NCBI GenBank assembly: GCA_002422995.1
Contig: DIUK01000105.1
Span: 1 to 18,125, forward strand
Length of the DNA: 18,125 nt
Source: Rhodocyclaceae bacterium UBA6160
GTDB lineage: Bacteria; Pseudomonadota; Gammaproteobacteria; Burkholderiales; Rhodocyclaceae
Reading direction: 5' to 3'
The notes under the pieces: model-generated
What the model was told of the DNA's origin: nothing
The model's database searches: none
The model's input: only the letters and a program-made list of their open reading frames with translations
In this document: piece after piece, positions 1-6,193 of the stretch
Numbering within the stretch: position 1 is the stretch's first letter
Layout of the letters: every line of letters starts with the position of its first letter
Made by a program: the position numbers and the translations under genes

Positions 1-90
1 GTCTGCAAGGCAAAGGCCCCAGACTTTTCGACCCCCCCCCTGTCTTCATCTTCATTAACGTTAAGATGGGGTGTTAACCTATTGGGATTA

Positions 91-414
91 TTAAGTATTG
101 TTCCAATGGTGCTTTGCATCCAATGGGAGGCCATCGGCAGCGGCCCCTAACTGGATGCCCCTGCTCTCCTCTTTCTGCTTTGTCGAATCATGGTGCGGTT
201 TGCACAGCGACTGCCAGTTCTTCTCATCCCAGAACAGCGCGTCGTTCCCTTTATGGGGTTTGATGTGATCGACGACAGATGCTTCACGAAGCACACCCGC
301 TTGCCTGCAATAAACGCAGAGGGGATTTTCTCTTAAATACTTTTTTCGCCGCGCAGCCCATGTCCGATTATACCCACGCTTATTGGCAGATAATCTCTTG
401 TATGGCTGGGGCAT
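91..414 (-). CDS. HNH endonuclease (phage type)
   Basis: A 107-residue HNH nuclease of the kind found just upstream of phage terminase genes, where it is thought to help DNA packaging or cos cleavage. Seen directly: a zinc knuckle C33-x2-C36, the DH pair at residues 49-50 (VVDHIKPHKGN), N66 in EKNWQSLCKPHH, and C71/H74/H75 as the second half of the ββα-metal fold. The N-terminus is strongly basic. The ATG at 414 is chosen because the longer GTG start at 441 lies inside a terminator hairpin; no clear Shine-Dalgarno is visible. It is the last gene at the left edge and is read leftward, so small terminase is expected next (inference). Length is usual for the family. Confidence 0.88.
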   Translation of the reverse strand: MPQPYKRLSANKRGYNRTWAARRKKYLRENPLCVYCRQAGVLREASVVDHIKPHKGNDALFWDEKNWQSLCKPHHDSTKQKEESRGIQLGAAADGLPLDAKHHWNNT

Positions 415-424
415 GACACTGGCT

Positions 425-465
425 AATAAAAAACCCGCCACAGCGCGTGTGCGCGGGCGGGTTCT
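425..465 (-). terminator. Rho-independent terminator between early operon and HNH gene
   Basis: An 8-bp perfect stem, AACCCGCC (432-439) with GGCGGGTT (456-463), holds an inner GCGC/GCGC stem and is followed on the minus strand by a run of six T. It ends transcription coming leftward out of the DUF6456-like gene. It lies just before the HNH/late region, the place of a Q-type antitermination target in lambda (inference). Confidence 0.85.
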
Positions 466-531
466 TTGAAGTGGCAGTTATGAAATTATGGAAGGTCTAG
501 CCTATATGAATCCCTCGGTCAAGTTTTATTT

Positions 532-1020
532 TTACGAGGCAGGAATCCCGAAGTGCTTTGCAAGGATGTCGAGCGCATCGCGCAGCTTCTCCATGCGTGC
601 ATTCTTCCCTATCGCCAAATGATTCACTGTGGCCAGATACTCGCCATGGCAAACCACGTTGATGACCAGCAGGCGGATGACAGCATTGGGCAGGGCTTTG
701 ATGGCAGCATTGTATTTCTGCTCTAAGATTATTTTGCTATCAGGGTCGCCCTTGCCGCCGGATGGCTCATGCGGATTGCGCACGGTCACATAGTTGGAGC
801 GCTCAGCGCCATGGTACCAGAAGAAGAATAACTTCTCCGAGGCTTCCCATTGCTGCTGGGTGATGTTGCGCCGGTGCAGGTAGTAATCGCACGGCGCGCT
901 GGTCAGCACGCGGGCGCGCTTCTTTACCTCGCTCGTTTCATCATAGGTGACCAGGTGGTGCTGCCGTAGCTCCGCCGTGCCATAATCTCTTGTGCGTGAC
1001 TCAGGCTGTTGTGTTGTCAT
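532..1020 (-). CDS. DUF6456-like protein, late-regulator position
   Basis: 162 residues resembling the C-terminal DUF6456 domain of alphaproteobacterial proteins: a QQQWEASEKLFFFWY helix around residue 55, a middle helix ending in LVINVVCHGEYLA, and a closing segment MEKLRDALDILAKHFG, the usual end of that family. The first half is charged and low in recognisable motifs. The start at 1020 has an AAGGA site 6-7 bases upstream; a longer start at 1047 has none. It overlaps the end of the recombinase gene by 20 bases, so the two are probably co-translated. Last gene before a strong terminator and the HNH/terminase side, it occupies the slot of late activators or antiterminators such as Q, RinA or ArpU. 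That role is inference only; the family has no function I can name with certainty. Confidence 0.75.
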   Translation of the reverse strand: MTTQQPESRTRDYGTAELRQHHLVTYDETSEVKKRARVLTSAPCDYYLHRRNITQQQWEASEKLFFFWYHGAERSNYVTVRNPHEPSGGKGDPDSKIILEQKYNAAIKALPNAVIRLLVINVVCHGEYLATVNHLAIGKNARMEKLRDALDILAKHFGIPAS

Positions 1021-2068
1021 ATAGTTCCTTCCCAAATACTTTTTCATTCATGGATTCCACGACGCCTGCCGTATGCGTCTTGGAGAGATGCGTGTAGCGC
1101 TTAACCATGGCCAACGACTTCTGGCCAAGGACCTCGGCAATATCTGCGCCGCTGCCACCGTTCATGGCGATGTAGCTGGCGGAGGTATGCCTTAGATCGT
1201 GAAAATGAAAATCTGTGATGCCAGCGCGGGCAATGGCCCGGCGGAATTCGCGTTCTATGTTCACTGGCCTGTTGCCAAAGCGGTTGGCGAAAACATAGCG
1301 GCTTTTAGGATGATGCTGGTGGCGCATGAGCATTTGCTTTGCCAAGCTCATCAGGTAAAGCGGGCGGCGCTCGTCGTTCTTCGATTCCTGCACCGTGGCG
1401 ATGCCGCGCTCTAGATCAACGTCCTCCCATTTCAGGGATAGAATTTCCATCTTGCGCGCACCCGTCGATATCGCCAGCACCACCAGCAGTTCTAATGGCT
1501 TGCGCTTTTCCATACGGCACGCGCCCAGCAGCGCGTCGCGCTCGGCGTCCGAAAGGAAGCGCACGCGGCCCCTGCTCTCTTTAAGCTTACTTAAGCGCAG
1601 GATGGGGGATTGCTCCAGCCATGCCCACTCTTTGATGGCGATGGTGTAAACATGGCTTAGCGCGGCCATATAGCGGTTTGCTGTGGCCGTGCTGCGTTCC
1701 CCCAGCAGTTCATTCCGGCAATCACCGATAAGCGCCGGGGTGACGTTGGCCAGCTTATATTGCCCGATGCGCTGACGCCACCACAGCAGCTGGGCGCGCT
1801 GTTGGATGGTGTAGCTCACCTTGCGGGATTTATGCGGCAGCACCTTTTCAAGGTAGCAGTCGATCATCTCGGCGGCGGTGTGATGGTCGGCGGCAGCGGA
1901 TAGGCGGTATTTGCCATCGCGCATTGCCGTTTCTTCTTTGCTGGCCCATTCGCGGGCCTTCTTTTTGTTTTCGAAGGTAGCACGCAGCGTTTGAAAACCT
2001 GCCCGGCGCACAACGGCGCGTATTCTCTTTTCGCCTGTCGATATCGTGCGTTCTTCGAATGTCGCCAT
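1001..2068 (-). CDS. Tyrosine recombinase (second integrase, early operon)
   Basis: A 355-residue site-specific recombinase. Seen: an N-terminal arm-binding-like region (1-60), a SAM-like core-binding domain (65-160), and the catalytic domain with R205 (TGARKMEIL), K230, H290-x2-R293 (FHDLRH) and nucleophile Y325 (RYTHLS). The usual second His before the tyrosine is Gln (Q316 in LGQKS), a tolerated variation in phage integrases. It starts by a TAATG overlap with the 67-residue gene upstream and runs into the DUF6456-like gene. A second, unrelated-looking integrase is at 11838-12920 by the att site. This one lies in the replication operon, so it may act on replicated DNA (dimer resolution) or at another att site; the role is not settled by sequence. 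Confidence 0.93.
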   Translation of the reverse strand: MATFEERTISTGEKRIRAVVRRAGFQTLRATFENKKKAREWASKEETAMRDGKYRLSAAADHHTAAEMIDCYLEKVLPHKSRKVSYTIQQRAQLLWWRQRIGQYKLANVTPALIGDCRNELLGERSTATANRYMAALSHVYTIAIKEWAWLEQSPILRLSKLKESRGRVRFLSDAERDALLGACRMEKRKPLELLVVLAISTGARKMEILSLKWEDVDLERGIATVQESKNDERRPLYLMSLAKQMLMRHQHHPKSRYVFANRFGNRPVNIEREFRRAIARAGITDFHFHDLRHTSASYIAMNGGSGADIAEVLGQKSLAMVKRYTHLSKTHTAGVVESMNEKVFGKELYDNTTA

Positions 2069-2271
2069 TATTTCCGCACCTTCACCGTTACGACCACGTC
2101 GAGCACTTCATCGCCGCCCACGGGGGTGAGTTCGGTAGAGGCGGTAAAATCGGTGGCGTTAGTTGATGCCATCACCTGCCGGGCCACATGGCCGAGGCCC
2201 ATCAGGTAAAGCGTCACGGTTTCGACAAATTCCGGTTTTTCTAAATTGTCCCTAGTGTGTCCCTCGGTCAT
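2068..2271 (-). CDS. Small hypothetical protein upstream of recombinase
   Basis: 67 residues, no family recognised. The N-terminal half is acidic and polar, with a hydrophobic stretch VTLYLMGLGHVARQVM; the C-terminal half looks like β-strands (DEVLDVVVTVKVRK). Start at 2271 is supported by AAGGA about 8 bases upstream. Its stop shares one base with the start of the recombinase (TAATG), so it probably helps translate that gene and could be a partner or directionality factor, though nothing in the sequence shows a DNA-binding helix. Confidence 0.7.
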   Translation of the reverse strand: MTEGHTRDNLEKPEFVETVTLYLMGLGHVARQVMASTNATDFTASTELTPVGGDEVLDVVVTVKVRK

Positions 2272-2339
2272 ATTTTTATTCCTTCTAAGTTGTTGTTTTT
2301 TTAGTTCGTTCTGTCGTTCTGCATTAATTTATAGAAATC

Positions 2340-3242
2340 TTATGAACACTTTCCCGATTGACCGTTACAAAACAAACAGTTGCGCAGGCCACACGCCACG
2401 CGGATTTTCGGACCGGGAACGGTCTGGCAATTCCAGTTGGAGCGGAGGTAATTGATGGTTTCGATGCGAGGCGGGCATAAAATGCAGTTGGGGTATAGGC
2501 ACGCTGGCGTGTTGGCTTTCAGCGCCATGTCGAGCAGGATGCACCGCAGATCGTTGTGGTCCTCAAAGCAAACCCGGCAAAGGTGTTTGGTGGTCACGTT
2601 CTTTGGGGGATTGCAGAATCTGCACTTGGTTTGTTCGCACGCCGGGCGCGGGCGGCCCGACTGACAATCCACAATGTATTTCCCCGCTGGGAGCGGAATG
2701 CTATGCGCCGGGCAGTTAAACAGGCGCATGAAGTAGTAGCCAACCCACCCAAAGGGCACCCGGTTTAAGCGGTGCATTGCCTTGGCGTGCGCTGCGTCGG
2801 CCTCGGCATGGCTGCTGAACCCCGGCGGCGGTGGCGGTGGTGGCGGGCATTTGCTGGGTGCATGGCCATGGCAGCGGCAAGGCAGCGGCTTTCCCGGATA
2901 CCAGCCATCAATGCGCTGGGTGGTCGTGATATACCCTGTGAATTCAGGTGATTTGGCCGGGCGCTTTTTATCGAGCCAAAATGCAAAAAGAAGATCGGCA
3001 ATGGCGTGCGCAAAATGGTGTCGACCAGATTTCTTGTCGTGCTTCTCGCCGCGCAGCCATGCGGAAATATGCCGCAGCGCAGGCGACACATAATCCTCCG
3101 GGGTGCCATTCTTCCAGTTGTCGCGGCCATACTCCAGCGCGCCATCATCCTGCACGCGGGCGACTTCTTCGATTTCAGCCCATTGCAGAAAATGCAGCAT
3201 GGGTTTTCCGGTGTGGTCTTTCCGATGATTTTGAATAGTCAT
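2340..3242 (-). CDS. dATP/dGTP pyrophosphohydrolase-like domain fused to Cys-repeat domain
   Basis: 300 residues in three parts. Residues about 30-95 match the phage dATP/dGTP diphosphohydrolase N-terminal family (all-α, MazG-related): ALEYGRDNWKNG, then PALRHISAWLRGE and HHFAHAIADLLFAFW. Such enzymes convert dNTPs to dNMPs in the cytoplasm. Residues 133-140 are eight prolines in a row, a linker. The C-terminal half is cysteine-rich and carries three copies of A-C-x4-C-x2-C (C202/C207/C210, C248/C253/C256, C284/C289/C292) plus C222-x2-C225, suggesting zinc binding. The start at 3242 has AGGA 7-8 bases upstream and lies 68 bases inside the preceding gene. The fusion is unusual; the C-terminal domain is not one I recognise. 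Adjacent to replication genes, so a role in the nucleotide pool is likely. Confidence 0.8.
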   Translation of the reverse strand: MTIQNHRKDHTGKPMLHFLQWAEIEEVARVQDDGALEYGRDNWKNGTPEDYVSPALRHISAWLRGEKHDKKSGRHHFAHAIADLLFAFWLDKKRPAKSPEFTGYITTTQRIDGWYPGKPLPCRCHGHAPSKCPPPPPPPPGFSSHAEADAAHAKAMHRLNRVPFGWVGYYFMRLFNCPAHSIPLPAGKYIVDCQSGRPRPACEQTKCRFCNPPKNVTTKHLCRVCFEDHNDLRCILLDMALKANTPACLYPNCILCPPRIETINYLRSNWNCQTVPGPKIRVACGLRNCLFCNGQSGKCS

Positions 3243-3456
3243 AACGTAATCCTAGGTTGGAGATTGCAGAAGGAAGCTGGCGGCGAAAACGCCACGCGAG
3301 TTTGTGAAGATAGGCAGATTGTTTGGGGGTGAGCGGGTGCTCTGGCTTCTTTTCAGCAAACCAGATCATTTGGCCGGCAAAGCGTTTTTGGTTAGAATTT
3401 GGTGGAAACGAAACCTCTTTGAACGCAAGCGCGATCATGATTTCGTCAGGCGTCAT
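3175..3456 (-). CDS. Small protein downstream of replication initiator
   Basis: 93 residues. Contains TPKQSAYLHKLAWRFRRQLP, a motif I associate with small proteins that follow the replication initiator in alphaproteobacterial phages and prophages; no function is established. The start at 3456 forms an ATGA overlap with the initiator's stop, so translation is coupled. Its last 22 codons overlap the next gene, a long overlap for this operon. A helicase loader would be expected around here in a lambda-like phage, but there is no Walker motif, and the protein is too small to be a DnaC homologue. Confidence 0.75.
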   Translation of the reverse strand: MTPDEIMIALAFKEVSFPPNSNQKRFAGQMIWFAEKKPEHPLTPKQSAYLHKLAWRFRRQLPSAISNLGLRYDYSKSSERPHRKTHAAFSAMG

Positions 3457-4472
3457 TGCACCACCCGCGCTGTGATTTCGAGGGTCGTGATTTCCGGCCA
3501 TACCGCCGCCACGGCGCTTGTAATTTCAGCGTCGTAGTGCTCTTTGAGCCAGCGGGCATTGAACCCGTTTGCAGCTTGTAGCGTCAGCACCGTGCAGTTT
3601 TTATGCCCGACGCGCAGCTGCTGGAGCCAGCTTCTAAAAACCGCATCACCTAGCTTTTGGCGCAGGGCGTCCATGATGCGTAGGAATTGGCGATTTTCTT
3701 CGGTATCACCGCCAAGCTCTGCCATGCTAGGCATAGCAGCGGCGGCAGAAGCCTGCGGGCCTTCAAAATCCAGCCACCGCTCGTTTTTGAACCATTTGGC
3801 GGGATAGGGCGCAAACTTGTTTTTGGCTTCTTCGGTTTGCAGGTATCGCTTCACTGCCTCCAGCAGATCGGTGGGGTGGATACTGCGGCACGCTTCCCGC
3901 CATGCGGCATAGGCTTTCGGTTTCTCGCACCGGCGGTGCTCCGGCCAGATATTCCAAACCTGCGAAAATTCTTCTGGATATTTTTTCCCACCTTTTTCGG
4001 GATATATATCTTTCTTAATTGGAGAGTTCACTGGAGAGTTAGTTGGAACGTCCTTCACCCCTTGATGGAACGACGTTCCCCCCTCTGGCTGTTTAAGGGG
4101 TGAAGCTGATTCACCCCTACCCTCAAATAAGTTGCCCAATTCGCTAGAGGGGTGAATATCGTTCACCCCTTCATTTTGGGGTGAACGTGGTTCATCATCG
4201 CTAGGTGTAGACGCGTAATACTCGTTTGAATCCCATAATTGGCCGCGCATATTGCGCTTCTTTTTAATGAGGAAGCCTGCCGCCTCTGCATTGCCAATAT
4301 GCGTAGTCACCGCCCGGTCACTAAGGGAGGTATCGCGTGCGATCTGGTCGATGCTGGGATAACATCCCGCGCCGTGGTCGTTCATGTAGGTTGACAGAGC
4401 CAGCAGCACCAGCTTCGTGGTGGACCCAAGTTCGGATTTCAGAATAGCTTGGCGCCATCTCCAGACTTTCAT
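3453..4472 (-). CDS. Phage replication initiator (O-like, HTH plus DnaA-N-like domain)
   Basis: 339 residues. Residues 15-75 form a winged-helix HTH_36-type DNA-binding domain (STYMNDHGAGCYPSIDQIARDTSLSD). Residues about 85-160 are a polar linker. A segment near 170-230 (WNIWPEHRRCEKPKAYAAW...YPAKWFKNERW) is the conserved block seen in phage replication proteins. Residues about 265-330 (ALRQKLGDAVFRSWLQQL...FNARWLKEHY) match the DnaA N-terminal domain, which in DnaA contacts helicase and loader. It likely binds the origin and recruits host replicative helicase. The linker DNA (4054-4185) carries six GGGGTGAA elements, an origin inside the gene as in lambda O. Start ATGA-overlaps the upstream small gene. 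Confidence 0.88.
   Translation of the reverse strand: MKVWRWRQAILKSELGSTTKLVLLALSTYMNDHGAGCYPSIDQIARDTSLSDRAVTTHIGNAEAAGFLIKKKRNMRGQLWDSNEYYASTPSDDEPRSPQNEGVNDIHPSSELGNLFEGRGESASPLKQPEGGTSFHQGVKDVPTNSPVNSPIKKDIYPEKGGKKYPEEFSQVWNIWPEHRRCEKPKAYAAWREACRSIHPTDLLEAVKRYLQTEEAKNKFAPYPAKWFKNERWLDFEGPQASAAAAMPSMAELGGDTEENRQFLRIMDALRQKLGDAVFRSWLQQLRVGHKNCTVLTLQAANGFNARWLKEHYDAEITSAVAAVWPEITTLEITARVVQ
3985..4200 (-). other. Putative replication origin: six iteron half-sites plus AT-rich tract
   Basis: Inside the initiator's linker, the octamer GGGGTGAA or its complement occurs at 4054-4061, 4097-4104, 4110-4117, 4149-4156, 4162-4169 and 4178-4185, alternating in orientation. Two pairs form the same palindrome, GGGGTGAA-N5-TTCACCCC (4097-4117 and 4149-4169). 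A second palindrome, GGAACGACGTTCC, is at 4067-4079. Next to it, 3985-4020 is strongly AT-rich (around ATATATATC), as expected for an unwinding element. This is the architecture of the lambda origin within gene O; function is inferred. Confidence 0.72.
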
Positions 4473-4714
4473 GGCTGTTCAAATCCCGCCAATGCTGGTT
4501 GGCCAAAATGCTCCGGGGCGCAAACCGATGTGTGGCCTTTGCATACCGGGCAGCGATCAACGAGCCAGCCAATACCGTGCACCTTTTGACGCCCGCCTGC
4601 GGCCTCTAAACAGTCAGCGCAGCACATGGCCGGGTATGGCTTCAAAGGCTCCGCTTTCTGCGCAGCAGTGGGGTGGGTTTCTGGCTCTTTAATGGCGGTG
4701 GCTGCTAACTGCAT
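4469..4714 (-). CDS. Small putative zinc-binding protein
   Basis: 81 residues with two Cys pairs, C31/C32-x2-C35 (MCCADC) and C55-x2-C58 followed by C64 (CPVCKGHTSVC), a likely zinc ribbon. The rest is Ala/Pro rich. A strong AAGGAGAG site lies about 6 bases before the start at 4714, and the stop overlaps the initiator start as ATGA. Position directly upstream of the replication initiator suggests an early accessory protein; no family recognised with certainty. Confidence 0.75.
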   Translation of the reverse strand: MQLAATAIKEPETHPTAAQKAEPLKPYPAMCCADCLEAAGGRQKVHGIGWLVDRCPVCKGHTSVCAPEHFGQPALAGFEQP

Positions 4715-4729
4715 TAGTGCTCTCCTTAT

Positions 4730-4876
4730 CTATTTGATGGCGGGATTTATGGAATTTTTATGGGGTGGGTAAATTTTTTTTGGGAAGGGCAAAATCTCGG
4801 CGCTCTGCTGGGGCGTCACAATGCCAAACCAAAAGTCGATGGCGATGTAAGGAAAGCTCCACCAGAGCATAATCAT
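4730..4876 (-). CDS. 48-residue hydrophobic small protein
   Basis: A short gene in the gap between the 71- and 81-residue genes. It begins MIMLWWSFPYIAIDFWFG, a hydrophobic aromatic-rich segment long enough for one membrane helix, then a Pro/Lys-rich tail ending NPAIK. The start at 4876 forms an ATGA overlap with the stop of the upstream gene, the same junction seen across this operon, and its stop lies just before the Shine-Dalgarno of the next gene, so it fills the gap exactly. Family unknown; may be an inner-membrane micropeptide. Confidence 0.6.
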   Translation of the reverse strand: MIMLWWSFPYIAIDFWFGIVTPQQSAEILPFPKKIYPPHKNSINPAIK

Positions 4877-5088
4877 GCTGATTCCCCGGCGGTGGTAATG
4901 ACGTGGATTTTACTGCCTTGGCTCTCCTGCTTTTTGGTGAGCGCATCCATTTTTTTATTCACCGCCTCGATTTCTTCGTCGATCAGCGAACACATAAAAT
5001 TCACCATGCGATATGGCGTTACCTTGGCTCGGATGACCTCCCTGAATGTGTCATGGCCGAGCGCGTGCGTCAGTTTGTCCCTAAACAT
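4873..5088 (-). CDS. Small hypothetical protein, helical
   Basis: 71 residues, beginning MFRDKLTHALGHDTFREVIR and with a likely helical, charged C-terminal half (DEEIEAVNKKMDALTKKQES) that could form a short coiled coil. An AGAGGGG site lies 5-6 bases before the start at 5088. Its stop overlaps the start of the 48-residue gene. No family recognised; part of the leftward early operon between the tRNA and the replication initiator. Confidence 0.72.
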   Translation of the reverse strand: MFRDKLTHALGHDTFREVIRAKVTPYRMVNFMCSLIDEEIEAVNKKMDALTKKQESQGSKIHVITTAGESA

Positions 5089-5204
5089 ACCGTTCCCCTC
5101 TCTCTATTTTTTTGAATTGTCACGGCGGTTCATGGGCGCTCTAGTAGGAGTATCTCCCCGTGACTGCCAGTGTTACAAAGCCACTACTGGCTTGGCTGAA
5201 CGAC

Positions 5205-5342
5205 TTAAGCGGCGCGTCGTTCAAGCGCCTTTTTTCGTCGGCGCTCGGCGCGGTTGCCACCCTCGTTGGCGTGCTGAGTTTCCAGCAGGCGGATTTCTTC
5301 TTCATCCATGATGGGTGATCTCGTATTTTCCGGCATCTGCAT
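5205..5342 (-). CDS. 45-residue charged small protein
   Basis: Starts MQMPENTRSPIMDEEEIRLL and ends in a very basic helix (ERRRKKALERRAA). GGGGAGAG lies about 6 bases upstream of the ATG at 5342, a good ribosome site. It lies just downstream of the tRNA, in a different frame from the false reading through that tRNA. The acidic-then-basic pattern is typical of small phage regulatory or nucleic-acid-binding peptides, but no family is recognised. Confidence 0.58.
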   Translation of the reverse strand: MQMPENTRSPIMDEEEIRLLETQHANEGGNRAERRRKKALERRAA

Positions 5343-5375
5343 TGGCACTCTCCCCTAGTTAAAGTTTTATCGTTG

Positions 5376-5387
5376 CCCCTTTCGGGG
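5376..5387 (-). other. GAAA-tetraloop hairpin after tRNA
   Basis: CCCC-GAAA-GGGG on the minus strand, 5 bases after the tRNA CCA end. It is a stable small hairpin with no T-run after it, so more likely a processing or stability element for the tRNA-containing transcript than a terminator (inference). Confidence 0.4.
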
Positions 5388-5391
5388 TATT

Positions 5392-5469
5392 TGGTAGCGG
5401 GGGAAGGATTTGAACCTTCGACCTCATGGTTATGAGCCATGCGCGCTAACCGGACTGCGCCACCCCACG
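5392..5469 (-). tRNA. tRNA with anticodon CAT (elongator Met or Ile2)
   Basis: A 78-base cloverleaf: D stem GCGC/GCGC, anticodon stem CATGG/CCATG with loop CTCATAA (anticodon CAT), variable loop AGGTC, T stem GAAGG/CCTTC with loop TTCAAAT, acceptor CGTGGGG/CCCCGCT, discriminator A and an encoded CCA. Only pair 1:72 (C·U) fails. It lacks the three G-C pairs in the anticodon stem that mark initiator tRNA, so it is an elongator tRNA-Met or, if lysidine-modified, tRNA-Ile for ATA codons. It follows the stop codon of the GapR-like gene with no gap and must be cut out of the operon mRNA. Confidence 0.88.
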
Positions 5470-5760
5470 TTAAGCTTGTGTTTCGTCTTGCCCCTCCTGG
5501 TCAAATAGCGGCAGCATTCCAAGCGCACGCATATAGGTTTCAAGAATGGTTTCCTGTTCTTCGCGCTCCTGTGCATCCTGTTTACGCATTTTGATAATGC
5601 TGCGGATGGCCTTCACGTCGAATCCATTACCTTTAGCTTCACGCCAAACGTCTTTGATATCCTCGCTGATAGCGGTTTTTTCTTCTTCCAACTTTTCAAC
5701 GCGGCCAATGATGGCTTTGAGCTGATCGGTTGATACATTGACCATGCGATTAGCTTTCAC
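5470..5760 (-). CDS. GapR-like nucleoid protein (DUF2312)
   Basis: 96 residues of the DUF2312/GapR family, an alphaproteobacterial protein that in Caulobacter binds AT-rich, overtwisted DNA and supports topoisomerases during replication. Seen: DQLKAIIGRVEKLEEEK, ISEDIKDVWREAKGNGFDVK and IIKMRKQDAQEREEQE, the three conserved helices forming its dimer clamp. An Asp/Glu/Gln tail follows. The start is taken as GTG at 5760, which has AGGGGG five bases upstream and overlaps the previous gene by 11 bases; ATG at 5745 is the alternative but has no ribosome site. Its stop abuts the tRNA. In a phage early operon it may help replication near the origin or compete with the host protein (inference). Confidence 0.87.
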   Translation of the reverse strand: MKANRMVNVSTDQLKAIIGRVEKLEEEKTAISEDIKDVWREAKGNGFDVKAIRSIIKMRKQDAQEREEQETILETYMRALGMLPLFDQEGQDETQA

Positions 5761-6193
5761 CGGTGCCCCCTTTGAACGCCTGCAAATCAGAAATAAGCCT
5801 GCTGAAAACGGGCTGCAGTTTTGCGTGCTCTCTATCGTCGATATGGCCATCTTCCAGCGCCTTTGCCAGAAGCGCTGCAACGCCGGTGAGTTCACTGTTG
5901 AGTTTTAGCGCCGTGGCAGAGGCACCCTGCGCCCACTTCATGCCGCAGAAGCCAAGCGGCGCGAAAAGGTCGTTGATGAATTCCGGCCCAAGGATGGCGC
6001 AGAGTTTATAGATACTGTCGAAGGTGGGCATCACCCGCCCGTGGTACCAGTTTTCGACCGTATTGCGATGTGCGCCTGTTTTCTGAACAAGCAAGGCAAA
6101 ACTGCAATTTGTACCCGGTCCAATATAGCGCGGCAGCAGATATTCTATGCGGGCTTGCACAATCTCTTGGTCAATTTCTGTGATTTTCCACAT
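5750..6193 (-). CDS. HTH regulator in the cII position
   Basis: 147 residues. Residues about 30-70 look like a helix-turn-helix (FALLVQKTGAHRNTVENWYHGRVMP). The C-terminal part (LNSELTGVAALLAKALEDGHIDDREHAKL...VFSRLISDL) resembles the helical oligomerisation region of CII/CP76-type phage regulators, where ALEDGxxDxRE is common. Its start forms a TAATG overlap with the cro stop, so it is the second gene of the PR-like transcript, as cII is in lambda. A role in the lysis-lysogeny choice is likely; the family assignment is moderate. Confidence 0.72.
   Translation of the reverse strand: MWKITEIDQEIVQARIEYLLPRYIGPGTNCSFALLVQKTGAHRNTVENWYHGRVMPTFDSIYKLCAILGPEFINDLFAPLGFCGMKWAQGASATALKLNSELTGVAALLAKALEDGHIDDREHAKLQPVFSRLISDLQAFKGGTGES

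Noticed and set aside
34..42. A run of nine C near the left edge
   Set aside because: Could be a slippery tract or assembly error, but no gene is visible across it and nothing else supports a function.
2340..3242. Possibility of a Z-genome (2-aminoadenine) phage because of the dATP/dGTP pyrophosphohydrolase-type domain
   Set aside because: No PurZ or DatZ-type gene is in the window, and this hydrolase family is also common in ordinary phages.
4021..4200. CRISPR-like array
   Set aside because: The repeats are eight bases, alternate in direction and lie within a coding sequence; spacing does not fit repeat-spacer units.
4758..4946. A 62-residue minus-strand frame between early genes
   Set aside because: Overlaps the ATGA-coupled 71- and 48-residue genes, has no ribosome site and shows shadow-type composition.
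5141..5440. A 99-residue minus-strand frame starting MAHNHEVEGSNPSPATK
   Set aside because: Its N-terminus is the known false translation of a tRNA (T arm to CCA end), and the true small gene at 5205-5342 uses another frame.
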